Positions 16,006-23,629 of a DNA stretch of 25,397 nt are shown here, piece by piece. Under the pieces are notes generated by a model. That model searched no databases, was not told the DNA's origin, and saw only the letters and a list, made by a program, of their open reading frames with translations. Position numbers and translations under genes: made by a program. Position 1 is the first letter of the stretch. Each line of letters begins with the position of its first letter. This stretch comes from a bacterium UBA4637 (GTDB taxonomy: Bacteria > Bacteroidota > Bacteroidia > Bacteroidales > Bacteroidaceae): the NCBI GenBank assembly GCA_002405875.1, contig DHMR01000024.1, positions 1 to 25,397 on the forward strand, read 5' to 3'.

Positions 16006-16069
16006 ATGCGAAATTGGTTAAAACTATGTTTTTTTGCTGAAATCCTTGATATATTTAGACTTCTAAGTG

Positions 16070-16077
16070 CAAAAGTA
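16070..16077 (-). promoter_or_regulatory. -7 box of the nnr promoter
   Basis: TACTTTTG on the minus strand (16077-16070) fits the -7 consensus 65 bases before the nnr ATG. The -33 element is poor (GTGC at the 20-base spacing), so only this box is claimed. Confidence 0.5.
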
Positions 16078-16121
16078 CTAAAAAAAGGTGTATGAAAGCA
16101 CGATGTTTCACGATTTTTTCG

Positions 16122-16129
16122 TAATTTTG
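16122..16129 (+). promoter_or_regulatory. -7 box of the hpt promoter
   Basis: TAATTTTG fits the -7 consensus 26 bases before the hpt ATG, giving a very short leader. No clear TTTG is seen about 20 bases upstream. With the nnr box it forms a compact divergent promoter region. Confidence 0.5.
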
Positions 16130-16154
16130 CACAAAATATTTATTTTCGTAGACT

Positions 16155-16691
16155 ATGGGTATAGTAAAAATCAAGGATAAGACCTTCAAGACTTCGATTC
16201 CTGAGGCCGAAATCTTGAAGAAGGTACAGGTCGTAGCCGACCGTCTCAACAAGGACTATGAGGGCAAGACCCCAGTGTTCTTGGCAGTATTGAATGGTTC
16301 GTTCATCTTCGCAGCCGACTTGATGCGAATGATTACGATACCAAGCGAAATCTCGTTTGTGAAATATGCTTCCTACGAGGGCACCTCCTCTACCGGCAGC
16401 ATGAAGACCCTCATGGGCTTGAACCACGACTTGAAAGGTCGCCACGTTGTCATCGTGGAGGACATCGTAGACTCTGGTTTCACCATGAAGCACATGATAG
16501 AAGACTTGAAGAAGTACAATCCTGCTTCTATCGAGATCTGTTCGCTTCTCGTCAAGCCGGGCAACTTGAAGGTGGACCTCGACATCAACTATGCTGTCAT
16601 GGAAATCCCTAACGACTTCATCGTGGGTTATGGCCTCGACTATGACCAGGAAGGTCGCAACCTTCGAGACATCTACACGATTGTGGAATAA
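16155..16691 (+). CDS. hpt: Hypoxanthine phosphoribosyltransferase
   Basis: This 178-residue cytoplasmic purine-salvage enzyme converts hypoxanthine (and usually guanine) plus PRPP to IMP or GMP. The PRPP-binding signature is VEDIVDSGFT (101-110). AVLNGSFIFAADL (44-56) is the first conserved loop, and the C-terminal DFIVGYGLDYDQEGRNL matches the base-binding and metal region of the family. Length is normal. adk follows 26 bases later with no terminator between, so the two nucleotide-metabolism genes are probably co-transcribed from the promoter near 16122. Confidence 0.95.
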   Translation: MGIVKIKDKTFKTSIPEAEILKKVQVVADRLNKDYEGKTPVFLAVLNGSFIFAADLMRMITIPSEISFVKYASYEGTSSTGSMKTLMGLNHDLKGRHVVIVEDIVDSGFTMKHMIEDLKKYNPASIEICSLLVKPGNLKVDLDINYAVMEIPNDFIVGYGLDYDQEGRNLRDIYTIVE

Positions 16692-16717
16692 CATATTATA
16701 ATATATAATAAAGAAAG

Positions 16718-17290
16718 ATGAAAAATATCGTAATTTTCGGCGCTCCAGGTGCAGGTAAGGGCACACAGAGCGACAAGTTGATTGAGAAGTATGGTCTCGG
16801 TCACATTTCTACAGGTGACGTTCTTCGTAACGAAATCAAGAATGGTACAGAGCTTGGCAAGACAGCCAAGGGTTATATCGACAATGGTCAGTTGATTCCA
16901 GACGAGTTGATGATCGACATCCTCGCTAGCGTATACGATAGCTTCGGCAAGGAGCACGCAGGTGTTATCTTCGACGGTTTCCCACGTACCACTCCACAGG
17001 CTGAGGCTCTCAAGAAGATGCTTGCTGAGCGTGGCCACAAGGTAGCTGCCATGATCGAGCTCGCCGTGCCAGAGGATGAGTTGATGAAGCGCCTTATCAA
17101 CCGTGGTAAGGAGAGCGGTCGCTCTGACGACAACGAGGAGACCATCAAGAAGCGTCTCAACGTATATCATACACAGACAGCTCCTCTCATCGACTGGTAT
17201 GAGAAGGAGGGCATCCACCACCACATCGAGGGTCTCGGCACTGTAGATGAGATCTTCGCTCGTGTTTGTGATGTAATCGACAATCTCTAA
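16718..17290 (+). CDS. adk: Adenylate kinase (short form)
   Basis: This 190-residue adenylate kinase catalyses ATP + AMP to 2 ADP. Visible are the P-loop GAPGAGKGT (8-16), the AMP-binding STGDVLR (31-37), DGFPRT (86-91) and the short LID RGKESGRSDDNEETIKKRL (129-147). The LID lacks the zinc-finger insert of long-form enzymes, so this is the short variant common in Bacteroidota. It lies 26 bases after hpt and is followed by an intrinsic terminator that separates it from obgE. Confidence 0.96.
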   Translation: MKNIVIFGAPGAGKGTQSDKLIEKYGLGHISTGDVLRNEIKNGTELGKTAKGYIDNGQLIPDELMIDILASVYDSFGKEHAGVIFDGFPRTTPQAEALKKMLAERGHKVAAMIELAVPEDELMKRLINRGKESGRSDDNEETIKKRLNVYHTQTAPLIDWYEKEGIHHHIEGLGTVDEIFARVCDVIDNL

Positions 17291-17307
17291 TTTTTTATAT
17301 GCAATGG

Positions 17308-17338
17308 TCTTCCCCGCAACTGCGGGGAAGATTTATTT
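17308..17338 (+). terminator. Intrinsic terminator between adk and obgE
   Basis: TCTTCCCCGCA (17308-17318) and TGCGGGGAAGA (17321-17331) form a perfect GC-rich stem (10 bp with a 4-base loop), followed by TTTATTT. It lies 18 bases after adk and 13 bases before obgE, so obgE either has its own promoter downstream of or within the hairpin or depends on read-through. Confidence 0.85.
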
Positions 17339-17350
17339 AAAAAACATAAT

Positions 17351-18511
17351 ATGGCTGAATCCAATTTCGTAGACTACGTAAAGATACAATGCCGCTCTGG
17401 TAAGGGTGGCAAGGGCTCCATGCACCTGCGCCACGTGAAGTACCAACCGAATGGCGGTCCTGACGGTGGCGACGGCGGACGTGGAGGAAGCATCTATCTG
17501 CGCGGCAACCACAACTACTGGACGTTGCTGCACCTCAAATATCAGCGCCACTTCTTCGCCGAGCATGGTGGAAACGGTGGGCGCGACAAGTGCCACGGCA
17601 CTGACGGCAAGGACATCTACATCGACGTGCCTTGCGGAACCGTGGTGTATAATGCCGAGACGGGCAAGTATGTATGTGATGTGACATACGACGGGCAGGA
17701 AGTGCTGCTCCTCAAGGGTGGTCGTGGTGGACTGGGCAATTTCCAGTTCCGTACCTCCACCAACCAGGCTCCTCGCTATGCGCAGCCTGGCGAGCCTATG
17801 CAGGAGATGACCATCATCATGGAGCTGAAGCTCTTGGCCGATGTGGGTCTTGTGGGCTTCCCTAACGCCGGCAAGTCTACCTTGCTGAGCGCCGTGTCGA
17901 GTGCCCGTCCGAAGATAGCCAATTATCCGTTTACTACGCTCGAACCATCACTGGGCATCGTGGATTACCGCGACCACCAGAGCTTTGTCATGGCCGACAT
18001 CCCGGGTATCATCGAGGGCGCGAGCGAAGGAAAAGGTTTGGGCTTGCGATTCCTGCGCCACATCGAGCGCAACTCGCTCTTGCTGTTCATGGTGCCAGGC
18101 GACACCGACGACATCAAGAAGGAGTATGAGGTATTGCTGGGTGAGCTCAAGAACTTCAACCCAGAGATGCTCGACAAGCATCGTGTGCTCGCCATCACCA
18201 AGTGCGACTTGCTTGATGACGAACTCATCGAGATGCTCAAGGAAACCTTGCCTACCGATCTCCCTGTGGTGTTCATTTCTTCCGTTACCGGTCAGGGCAT
18301 CCAGGAGTTGAAAGATGTGCTTTGGAAGGAACTCAACTCGGAGAGCAACAAGCTCCAGGAGATTACCTCCGAGGATACCCTCGTGCATCGCGACAAGGAT
18401 ATGTCTCGATTCCAGAAGGAGATGGAGGCAGAAGGCGAGGACGTGGTGGAATACATCGACGATGATGAAATCGAGGATGTAGACGACCTCGATGACTTCG
18501 AATACGAGTAA
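17351..18511 (+). CDS. obgE: Obg-family ribosome-associated GTPase
   Basis: This 386-residue Obg/CgtA GTPase acts in 50S ribosome assembly and stress control. The glycine-rich Obg domain is at 1-160 ([39 protein letters not shown]). The G domain has P-loop GFPNAGKST (169-177), NYPFTTLEP switch [17 protein letters not shown] switch II (216-231) and SSVTG (310-314). The G4 motif reads TKCD (283-286) rather than the classic NKxD. The C terminus is strongly acidic ([16 protein letters not shown]). No -7 box was found in the short gap to the adk terminator, so read-through is possible. Confidence 0.96.
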   Translation: MAESNFVDYVKIQCRSGKGGKGSMHLRHVKYQPNGGPDGGDGGRGGSIYLRGNHNYWTLLHLKYQRHFFAEHGGNGGRDKCHGTDGKDIYIDVPCGTVVYNAETGKYVCDVTYDGQEVLLLKGGRGGLGNFQFRTSTNQAPRYAQPGEPMQEMTIIMELKLLADVGLVGFPNAGKSTLLSAVSSARPKIANYPFTTLEPSLGIVDYRDHQSFVMADIPGIIEGASEGKGLGLRFLRHIERNSLLLFMVPGDTDDIKKEYEVLLGELKNFNPEMLDKHRVLAITKCDLLDDELIEMLKETLPTDLPVVFISSVTGQGIQELKDVLWKELNSESNKLQEITSEDTLVHRDKDMSRFQKEMEAEGEDVVEYIDDDEIEDVDDLDDFEYE

Positions 18512-18521
18512 TTTCGCACAT

Positions 18522-18546
18522 GGATCTCACAGATCTCACGGATTTT
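18522..18546 (+). repeat. GGATCTCACAGATCTCACGG repeat before pgeF
   Basis: Two iterations of TCTCACRGAT followed by a T-run. It resembles the longer CACAGATTTCACGGATTTC element at 23630-23657, which likewise lies just upstream of a gene. Confidence 0.5.
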
Positions 18547-18568
18547 TTAGATAAGAAAATTCTGTTTT

Positions 18569-19411
18569 ATGTTGAAAGAATATCATATAGCCGCTGGTGT
18601 CAAGGCTTTCTCCACCACTCGCAAGGGTGGCGTGAGCACGGGCAACTATGGCGAATTCAATATCAATGAGTATTGTGGCGACGAGCCTGAGAACATCGCT
18701 CGGAACCGCAAGTTGTTGGCGGATGAACTTGGCATCGCTACCGACCGCATCATCATGCCTCATCAGGTGCATGGGGTGGAGGTGCGACAGATTGCCGCCG
18801 AGTATCTCAGTATGCCTGAGAACATCCGCAAGATGGTGCTCGAAGGGGTGGATGCCGTGATGACCGACCAGACGGGTGTTTGCGTGGGAGTATCCACAGC
18901 CGACTGCATCCCAATCCTTCTCTATGATGAGGAGCATCATGCCGTGGCAGCCATCCATGCCGGATGGAGAGGCACCTTGGCGCGCATTGTACACAAGACC
19001 CTGCAGGAGATGGCTTTCGCCTATCAGTCCGCCCCGAAGAAGTTGAAGGCAGTGATAGGCCCAGGCATCTCGCTCGACAACTTCGAGGTGGGCGACGAGG
19101 TTTACGAGGCTTTCGAGCAGGCAGCCTTCCCTATGGGCGAGATTGCCGAGCAACGCCCTAACGCCGCCTTCCATGTTTCGGCCGCCGAGAGAGACCGCAT
19201 GGCTGAGGCTGGCAACATCGAGCAACCGCTCAAGTGGCACATCAACCTGCCGCTCTGCAACAAGCAAATCTTGATACATTGCGGTGTGCCGGAGGCTAAC
19301 ATCCAGGATTGTGGCATCTGCACTTACGCCCACAGCGATGAGTTCTTCTCGGCTCGCAAGCTGGGCACGGAGAGCGGGCGCATCTATACAGCCATCTTGA
19401 TGGAGAAATAA
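18569..19411 (+). CDS. pgeF: Peptidoglycan editing factor / YfiH-family oxidoreductase (PgeF-like)
   Basis: This 280-residue member of the YfiH/DUF152 'multicopper polyphenol oxidase' family. Metal and catalytic positions are visible: HQVHG (His65, His68), STADCIPIL (Cys113) and IHAGWRG (His130). GPGISLDNFEVG and DCGICTYAHSDEFFSAR are the other family signatures. In E. coli PgeF removes wrongly placed L-Ser from UDP-MurNAc precursors; mammalian FAMIN relatives act on purine nucleosides, so the exact substrate here is uncertain. It follows obgE by 57 bases with no terminator between, so it is probably co-transcribed, and ends at a strong terminator. Confidence 0.92.
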   Translation: MLKEYHIAAGVKAFSTTRKGGVSTGNYGEFNINEYCGDEPENIARNRKLLADELGIATDRIIMPHQVHGVEVRQIAAEYLSMPENIRKMVLEGVDAVMTDQTGVCVGVSTADCIPILLYDEEHHAVAAIHAGWRGTLARIVHKTLQEMAFAYQSAPKKLKAVIGPGISLDNFEVGDEVYEAFEQAAFPMGEIAEQRPNAAFHVSAAERDRMAEAGNIEQPLKWHINLPLCNKQILIHCGVPEANIQDCGICTYAHSDEFFSARKLGTESGRIYTAILMEK

Positions 19412-19439
19412 TAAAGCGTATTGATAATAAATAAGGGAT

Positions 19440-19502
19440 AACATCCATTTCTTTCTTTTCTAAGTACTTTGGGAGAGGAAGAAATGGATGTTTGTCTTTA
19501 TA
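19440..19502 (+). terminator. Long hairpin terminator after pgeF
   Basis: AACATCCATTTCTT (19440-19453) pairs perfectly with AAGAAATGGATGTT (19479-19492). The stem continues with G-U pairs to about 21 bp, and a T-rich tail follows. It lies 28 bases after the pgeF stop and ends 17 bases before the next gene. Confidence 0.8.
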
Positions 19503-19518
19503 TATAAATAAGGTAAAC

Positions 19519-20727
19519 ATGAAAAGTAAAATGATTAAGCATGGCTTAGGCTTGCTAGCTGCATCGGGAGTGATGTTCCTGTCGCTCTCCAGCTTCATGC
19601 CTGCCAAGAATGTCTTTACCACCGCCGAACAGCAGCAGGTGAGCATCGCTACCCCAGGGCTCTTTGCCCAGAGTCAAGCCTTCAACGTCGACTTTGAGAT
19701 ATTCCGTGGTTCGGAATATTCCTTCCCGCTTCCTGTGGGCAAGGCTGCCTTGGTTAATGGTAACAGCGTGATGCGCATCTCTACCTCGAAGGGCGATGCG
19801 GTGAAGGCGATGTTTGATGGTTATGTGCGCTTGGCTCGCAAGACCGAGTCGATGGGCAACGTCATCGTAGTGCGCCACGACAACGGACTGGAGACGGTCT
19901 ACGCCAACAATGCGGAAAACCTGGTGAAGGTGGGAGCGCATGTGGAGGCTGGGCAGACTATCGCCATTGTGGGCACCAAGGATGGAGAGACCTATTGCGA
20001 CTTCTCCATCATGGTGAACGGTGGTAGATTGAACCCCGAGACTTTCATCGAGTTGAAGAGCCATAAGTTGCGCCGCCAGACGGTGCAGTTTCGTAAGTCG
20101 GGCTCACGTGTCATCGCCTCTGTCGTAGGCGGCAAGGATTCTTCCGCCGGCAGGGATGCCATCGAGAAAGGCAACAGCACTAAGAATGGCGGCAAGAAAG
20201 CCGCCCGTGGCTTGACGCTCGACCCCGACGAGGTGAACGATCCTTTCACTATCACCAACACCTTCGAGCTTGATTTGGAGAAAATGGAGGAGAAGGCGTG
20301 GGCTTATCCTTTGCCTGGTGCTCGTGTCATCAGTCCTTACGGAGGCAAGCGCCGCCATTCCGGAGTAGACCTCAAGACTTGTCCTAACGACGAAATAGTG
20401 GCTGCCTTCGACGGCACGGTGGTTGCCTCTGGTCCCTTCTATGGCTACGGCAACTGCATCCGCATCAAACATGCCTATGGTTTCGAGACCCTCTATAGCC
20501 ACCAAAGCAAGAACAAGGTGAAGGTGGGACAGAAGGTGAAGGCTGGCGAAGTAATTGGTTTGACGGGGCGCACGGGGCGTGCCACTACCGAGCATCTTCA
20601 TTTCGAGATAAGTTTCGGTGGTCGCCGAATAGACCCTGCCATCGTCTTCGACCACAGTGGGCATAAGCTCAAGGCGGTCACGCTACACCTTACCAAGGGC
20701 AAGGGCGTGAAGAGCGTCAAGAACTAG
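19519..20727 (+). CDS. M23 peptidase with two LytM domains, the first degenerate
   Basis: This 402-residue envelope protein has a hydrophobic N-terminal signal or anchor (about 8-27). Two LytM-fold domains follow. The first (about 70-175, GKAALVNGNSVMRISTSKG to LNPETFIELK) keeps the fold pattern but lacks the zinc ligands, reading YCDFSIMV where HxH is expected. The second (about 262-378) has RRHSGVD (His280, Asp284), LYSHQS (His328) and EHLHFEIS (His359, His361), a complete active site. It is a probable peptidoglycan endopeptidase, or activator-like factor, in cell division or wall turnover. The start at 19519 is chosen because the in-frame TTG 27 bases upstream overlaps the terminator stem and adds no signal-peptide feature. 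No promoter was recognised. Confidence 0.88.
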   Translation: MKSKMIKHGLGLLAASGVMFLSLSSFMPAKNVFTTAEQQQVSIATPGLFAQSQAFNVDFEIFRGSEYSFPLPVGKAALVNGNSVMRISTSKGDAVKAMFDGYVRLARKTESMGNVIVVRHDNGLETVYANNAENLVKVGAHVEAGQTIAIVGTKDGETYCDFSIMVNGGRLNPETFIELKSHKLRRQTVQFRKSGSRVIASVVGGKDSSAGRDAIEKGNSTKNGGKKAARGLTLDPDEVNDPFTITNTFELDLEKMEEKAWAYPLPGARVISPYGGKRRHSGVDLKTCPNDEIVAAFDGTVVASGPFYGYGNCIRIKHAYGFETLYSHQSKNKVKVGQKVKAGEVIGLTGRTGRATTEHLHFEISFGGRRIDPAIVFDHSGHKLKAVTLHLTKGKGVKSVKN

Positions 20728-20773
20728 GGCTTTTGTTAAAAAACTAGGGGATAAATCGAATGCTGCGGAGCCT

Positions 20774-20850
20774 TGGGCGGTTTACTGCCATACTGTGGCA
20801 GTAGATTGCCTCGGCTATGGCAGTTTTTTGCCCTAGCTAGGCAGTTATAT
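20774..20850. repeat. 22-bp degenerate tandem repeat with nested hairpins
   Basis: Consecutive units start TGGCAGT at 20796 and 20818, each 22 bases. A diverged unit comes before (20774-20795) and a partial one (GGCAGT) after (20840). The shared pattern is GGCAGTnnnTTGCC. Each unit boundary can form a TGCC/GGCA hairpin; the first is an 8-bp stem TACTGCCA/TGGCAGTA (20783-20803). The T-run in the second unit could make this the 3' end of the M23 gene transcript. Confidence 0.7.
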
Positions 20851-20913
20851 TTTCATCGCGGAGAAAATCTTGAAAGGGGTAATTGTAGAGAATAGAATTG
20901 GCAAAAGTACTAC

Positions 20914-21128
20914 ACACTACACCAAATTGCTGTAATTCGCTGAATATAAAGTTGTTCTGTGGGTGTAATGTCGGTGTTCACACTTCACTCACACTACACC
21001 ACACTTCACCTTTTCTCTTCTCCAGCGGGGGGGTGTAGTGTGGTGTAGTGTTGGTGTAGTGTCAGTTGTCACACTACACCCTTTTATTCTGCTGAACATC
21101 AGCGAGTTATGCAAGATTGGTGTAGTGT
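20914..21128. repeat. Cluster of seven GGTGTAGTGT decamers in both orientations
   Basis: GGTGTAGTGT occurs exactly at 21032, 21042, 21053 and 21119 on the plus strand. As ACACTACACC it occurs at 20914, 20991 and 21071. Near copies are at 20961-20971 and 21001-21010. Three plus copies are in near-tandem (10-11 base spacing) and the third can pair with 21071-21080 in a 10-bp hairpin. The cluster occupies the gap between convergent genes; the rest of 20728-21153 holds the 22-bp repeat and no ORF. Confidence 0.92.
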
Positions 21129-21153
21129 GAAGTAGAAAACGGAAATCCGTCGC

Positions 21154-21351
21154 TTATCTTTTCTGACTCTTACGGTTGGCGCGTTGCTGGCGATATTTCG
21201 CCTTTTGGCGGGCAGAGCCGCTGCCATGCGCCCCTGTAATATACTTTTTCTTCTTGGCCTTGGTTTTCACCTTGTCGTCGTTGTCCTTCTTCGGACCTCC
21301 GCCGCCCTTGAACACCATGCCGCCCATGATAATATCGTCAATATCGCTCAT
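21154..21351 (-). CDS. Small highly basic protein of unknown function
   Basis: This 65-residue protein starts MSDIDDIIMGGMVFKGG. A Gly run is followed by a Lys/Arg-rich tail (VKTKAKKKKY, ARQKAKYRQQRANRKSQKR). About one third of residues are Lys or Arg, which suggests nucleic-acid binding or ribosome association, but I recognise no family. The start at 21351 lies 17 bases after the AICAR transformylase stop, so the two are probably one transcript. A longer frame would overlap that gene in its own coding region and is not credible. It borders the decamer repeat cluster. Confidence 0.6.
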   Translation of the reverse strand: MSDIDDIIMGGMVFKGGGGPKKDNDDKVKTKAKKKKYITGAHGSGSARQKAKYRQQRANRKSQKR

Positions 21352-21368
21352 ATATTTATCACTTAAAA

Positions 21369-22553
21369 TTAGTGGTGGAACAAACGTACGTGAGTGAACG
21401 CCATGGCAATGCCGTATTTGTCGCAAGTCTCGATCACATTGTCGTCACGGATAGAACCGCCAGCCTCTGCGATATACTGCACGCCGCTCTTGTGGGCACG
21501 CTCGATGTTGTCGCCGAATGGGAAGAATGCATCGCTACCGAGAGCCACGCCTGTGTTCTTCGCAATCCACGCCTTCTTCTCCTCACGTGTCAAAGGCTCT
21601 GGCTTCTCTGTGAAGAACTGCTCCCATACGCCATCCTGGAGAACATCCTCCCACTCGTCGGAGATGTATACGTTGATGGTGTTGTCGCGGTCGGCACGGC
21701 GAATCTTCTCCTTGAAAGGCAAGTTCATCACCTTAGGGCACTGGCGCAACCACCACTCGTCTGCCTTGTTGCCAGCCAAGCGAGTACAGTGGATACGGCT
21801 CTGCTGTCCGGCACCGATACCGATGGCCTGACCATCCTTCACATAGCATACAGAGTTGCTCTGCGTATACTTCAGGGTGATGAGCGAGATGATGAGGTCG
21901 CGCTTAGCCTCGGCAGAGAAAGTCTTGTTCTTTGTTGGGATGTCCTCGAAGAGAGCTGGGTCGTCGAGTTTCACCTCGTTGCGTCCCTGTTCGAATGTTA
22001 CTCCAAACACCTGCTTGTGCTCGATAGGAGCAGGCACATAGTCTGGGTCAATCTTGATGACGCAGTAAGTGCCCTTGCGCTTGGCCTTCAAAATCTCTAT
22101 GGCCTCGGGGGTGAAGCCAGGGGCGATGACACCATCGCTCACCTCACGCTTGATGAGGAGGGCCGTAGGCTCGTCGCATACGTCGCTCAGGGCTACGAAA
22201 TCGCCGTAAGAGCACATGCGGTCGGCACCACGTGCACGAGCATAGGCACAAGCCAATGGGGAAAGTTCGAAGTTCACGTCGTCGACGAAGTAAATTTTCT
22301 TCAGCGTGTCGCTCAATGGCAAGCCGATGGCAGCTCCGGCAGGAGAAACGTGTTTGAAACTAGCGGCGGCAGGCATTCCTGTGGCAGCCTTGAGCTCCTT
22401 GACCAATTGCCAAGAGTTGAAGGCGTCGAGGAAATTGATGTAGCCAGGACGACCGTTGATTACTTCGATAGGCAGATCTCTTCCGTCATCCATGTAGATG
22501 CGAGAAGGTTTCTGGTTTGGATTACATCCGTACTTTAGTGCTAATTCTTTCAT
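21369..22553 (-). CDS. Standalone AICAR transformylase (PurH C-terminal domain type)
   Basis: This 394-residue enzyme corresponds to the formyltransferase half of PurH, which adds the formyl group to AICAR in the penultimate step of de novo IMP synthesis. Signatures seen are SFKHVSPAGAA (with the catalytic Lys-His pair), YTQSNSVCYVKDGQAIGIGAGQQSR, RLAGNKADEW, ALGSDAFFPFGDNIERA and EAGGSIRDDNVIETCDKYGIAM. The N-terminal IMP cyclohydrolase (MGS-like) domain of the usual 500-plus-residue bifunctional PurH is absent. The upstream region carries a clear promoter, so this is a native gene start and not a truncation. It may serve as a second transformylase beside a full-length PurH encoded elsewhere, which is not visible here. 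Confidence 0.88.
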   Translation of the reverse strand: MKELALKYGCNPNQKPSRIYMDDGRDLPIEVINGRPGYINFLDAFNSWQLVKELKAATGMPAAASFKHVSPAGAAIGLPLSDTLKKIYFVDDVNFELSPLACAYARARGADRMCSYGDFVALSDVCDEPTALLIKREVSDGVIAPGFTPEAIEILKAKRKGTYCVIKIDPDYVPAPIEHKQVFGVTFEQGRNEVKLDDPALFEDIPTKNKTFSAEAKRDLIISLITLKYTQSNSVCYVKDGQAIGIGAGQQSRIHCTRLAGNKADEWWLRQCPKVMNLPFKEKIRRADRDNTINVYISDEWEDVLQDGVWEQFFTEKPEPLTREEKKAWIAKNTGVALGSDAFFPFGDNIERAHKSGVQYIAEAGGSIRDDNVIETCDKYGIAMAFTHVRLFHH

Positions 22554-22582
22554 ATTTCTAAGACTTATTTAGAATATTGCTG

Positions 22583-22614
22583 CAAAAATACAACTTTTTT
22601 ATGGTATAAACAAA
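22583..22614 (-). promoter_or_regulatory. Promoter of the AICAR transformylase gene
   Basis: On the minus strand TTTG (22614-22611) and TATTTTTG (22590-22583) are exactly 20 bases apart, a full match to the Bacteroidota consensus, about 30 bases before the ATG. Confidence 0.8.
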
Positions 22615-22654
22615 AATAATTGAGAAAACATTATTCACTTTCATTCTTTTTGTG

Positions 22655-22662
22655 TACTTTTG
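22655..22662 (+). promoter_or_regulatory. -7 box for the 74-residue protein gene
   Basis: TACTTTTG matches the -7 consensus 52 bases before the ATG. No good -33 box is seen at the usual distance. Confidence 0.5.
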
Positions 22663-22714
22663 CTGCCGAAAGATTGAGAAAGGTATAGAGATAATTACGT
22701 TAGGGTAAATTGTT

Positions 22715-22939
22715 ATGAAACAGGATTTGAAATTGCTTGCCGAAGCGCTTGAAAAAAAACTCGGCAAGGCACACGTGTTGCACAAGATGTGGGACGTGCT
22801 GAAAGGAAAGGAAAAGCCTTCTCGCCAAACACTGGATCGACTGGCCCTGCTGGCTGGCTTCCAAAGCTGGGACGATTTCCAAGGTGCCTTGCACGGCACG
22901 GAAGATGGACTCGTAAACTATAGTACGGGCGAGAAATGA
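22715..22939 (+). CDS. 74-residue HTH-like protein of unknown function
   Basis: This small helical protein has the core HVLHKMWDVLKG followed by PSRQTLDRLALLAGFQSWDDF (split here for length). The spacing L-x-K-x-W...S-x-x-T-L-x-x-L-A-x-x-x-G-x-x-S-W-D-D-F resembles the N-terminal module of many Bacteroidota hypothetical regulators (TLxRLWG...STLDxLAxFxGYxxWxxF). In those proteins it precedes other domains; here it stands alone, 74 residues in all. DNA binding is therefore a guess. It has its own -7 box and shares a terminator with convergent rplS. The family comparison is from memory. Confidence 0.65.
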   Translation: MKQDLKLLAEALEKKLGKAHVLHKMWDVLKGKEKPSRQTLDRLALLAGFQSWDDFQGALHGTEDGLVNYSTGEK

Positions 22940-22997
22940 TTTTGATTTTTTTATGATTGATGATAGTTAGTATCATTCAAAAGGTTTTAAGGTAGTT

Positions 22998-23040
22998 AAA
23001 AAGGGGAACAAGTCGTGATGACCAGTTCCCCTTTATTTTT
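22998..23040. terminator. Bidirectional terminator between the 74-residue gene and rplS
   Basis: AAAGGGGAAC (23000-23009) and GTTCCCCTTT (23025-23034) form a perfect 10-bp stem. T-rich tails lie on both sides (TTTATTTTTT on plus; five T after the stem on minus). Confidence 0.88.
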
Positions 23041-23068
23041 TCTAATCTTAAACAGGTTTCCTAAGAAA

Positions 23069-23434
23069 TTACTCTGCGCCCTTAGCTACAGTCTTCTTCT
23101 CAGCGATACGAGCCTTCTTACCTGTAAGGTTACGCAAGTAATACAACTTAGCGCGACGTACCTTACCATGCTTGTTCACCTCGATAGAGTCGATAGCTGG
23201 TGACTCGATAGGGAAGATACGCTCTACACCTACAGTACCAGACATCTTGCGAACTGTGAAACGCTTCTTGTCACCGTGACCAGAGATCTTGATGACTACA
23301 CCACGATAGAGCTGGATACGCTCCTTAGTACCCTCGACGATTTTGTAAGCGACTGTGATAGTGTCACCTGCCTTGAACTCAGGGAACTTCTTGCCGGTTG
23401 CAAATGCTTCTTCAGCAACTTTAATCAAATCCAT
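23069..23434 (-). CDS. rplS: 50S ribosomal protein L19
   Basis: This 121-residue L19 is the large-subunit protein at the 30S-50S interface. Family segments are [54 protein letters not shown] and [18 protein letters not shown]. The start at 23434 ([11 protein letters not shown]) is the normal family start; the frame's upstream extension is untranslated leader containing the promoter region. The C terminus ends in a basic, Ala-rich tail. Transcription is from a consensus promoter about 100 bases upstream and ends at the shared bidirectional terminator. Confidence 0.96.
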   Translation of the reverse strand: MDLIKVAEEAFATGKKFPEFKAGDTITVAYKIVEGTKERIQLYRGVVIKISGHGDKKRFTVRKMSGTVGVERIFPIESPAIDSIEVNKHGKVRRAKLYYLRNLTGKKARIAEKKTVAKGAE

Positions 23435-23530
23435 TTTTTGTATAAAATTAAAAATTGTTTGTCGTTCCTGCGCAACATGGACGAGCAACACTTCTGCCCA
23501 GACAACAGCGGTTACGCCGAAAAGCGGGTG
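23435..23530 (-). promoter_or_regulatory. Leader of rplS, about 90 bases
   Basis: The untranslated leader between the promoter and the L19 ATG has a possible closing stem TTGTC/GACAA (minus-strand 23505-23501 with 23463-23459). A directly repeated TGTTGC lies inside, followed by an A/T-rich run before the ATG. Autoregulatory leaders are common for ribosomal protein genes, but no known leader class is recognised. Confidence 0.4.
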
Positions 23531-23562
23531 CAAAGTTACGACTTTTTCTTGTATCTCGCAAA
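23531..23562 (-). promoter_or_regulatory. Promoter of rplS
   Basis: On the minus strand TTTG (23562-23559) and TAACTTTG (23538-23531) are exactly 20 bases apart, a full consensus match. Confidence 0.82.
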
Positions 23563-23629
23563 TTTTCAGTCAGTTTCTTTCCTTTTTCTCACAGATTTAA
23601 CTCTTTTTCTTCCTTGTAACTGTCTTTTC

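Noticed and set aside
14983..16095. 370-codon open frame on the plus strand opposite nnr
   Set aside because: It mirrors the nnr coding sequence, has low-complexity His/Val/Glu-rich composition and no recognisable domain; nnr has complete family motifs.
20897..20911. TACTTTTG minus-strand -7 box within the repeat island
   Set aside because: It would transcribe only antisense into the M23 gene and has no convincing -33 partner; one box alone in A/T-rich DNA is weak evidence.
20914..21128. CRISPR or insertion-sequence terminal repeats
   Set aside because: Decamers are unevenly spaced in both orientations, with no spacers, transposase or target-site duplication.
21372..22538. 388-codon open frame opposite the AICAR transformylase gene
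   Set aside because: Antisense shadow of a well-supported gene; no motif, promoter or start context of its own.
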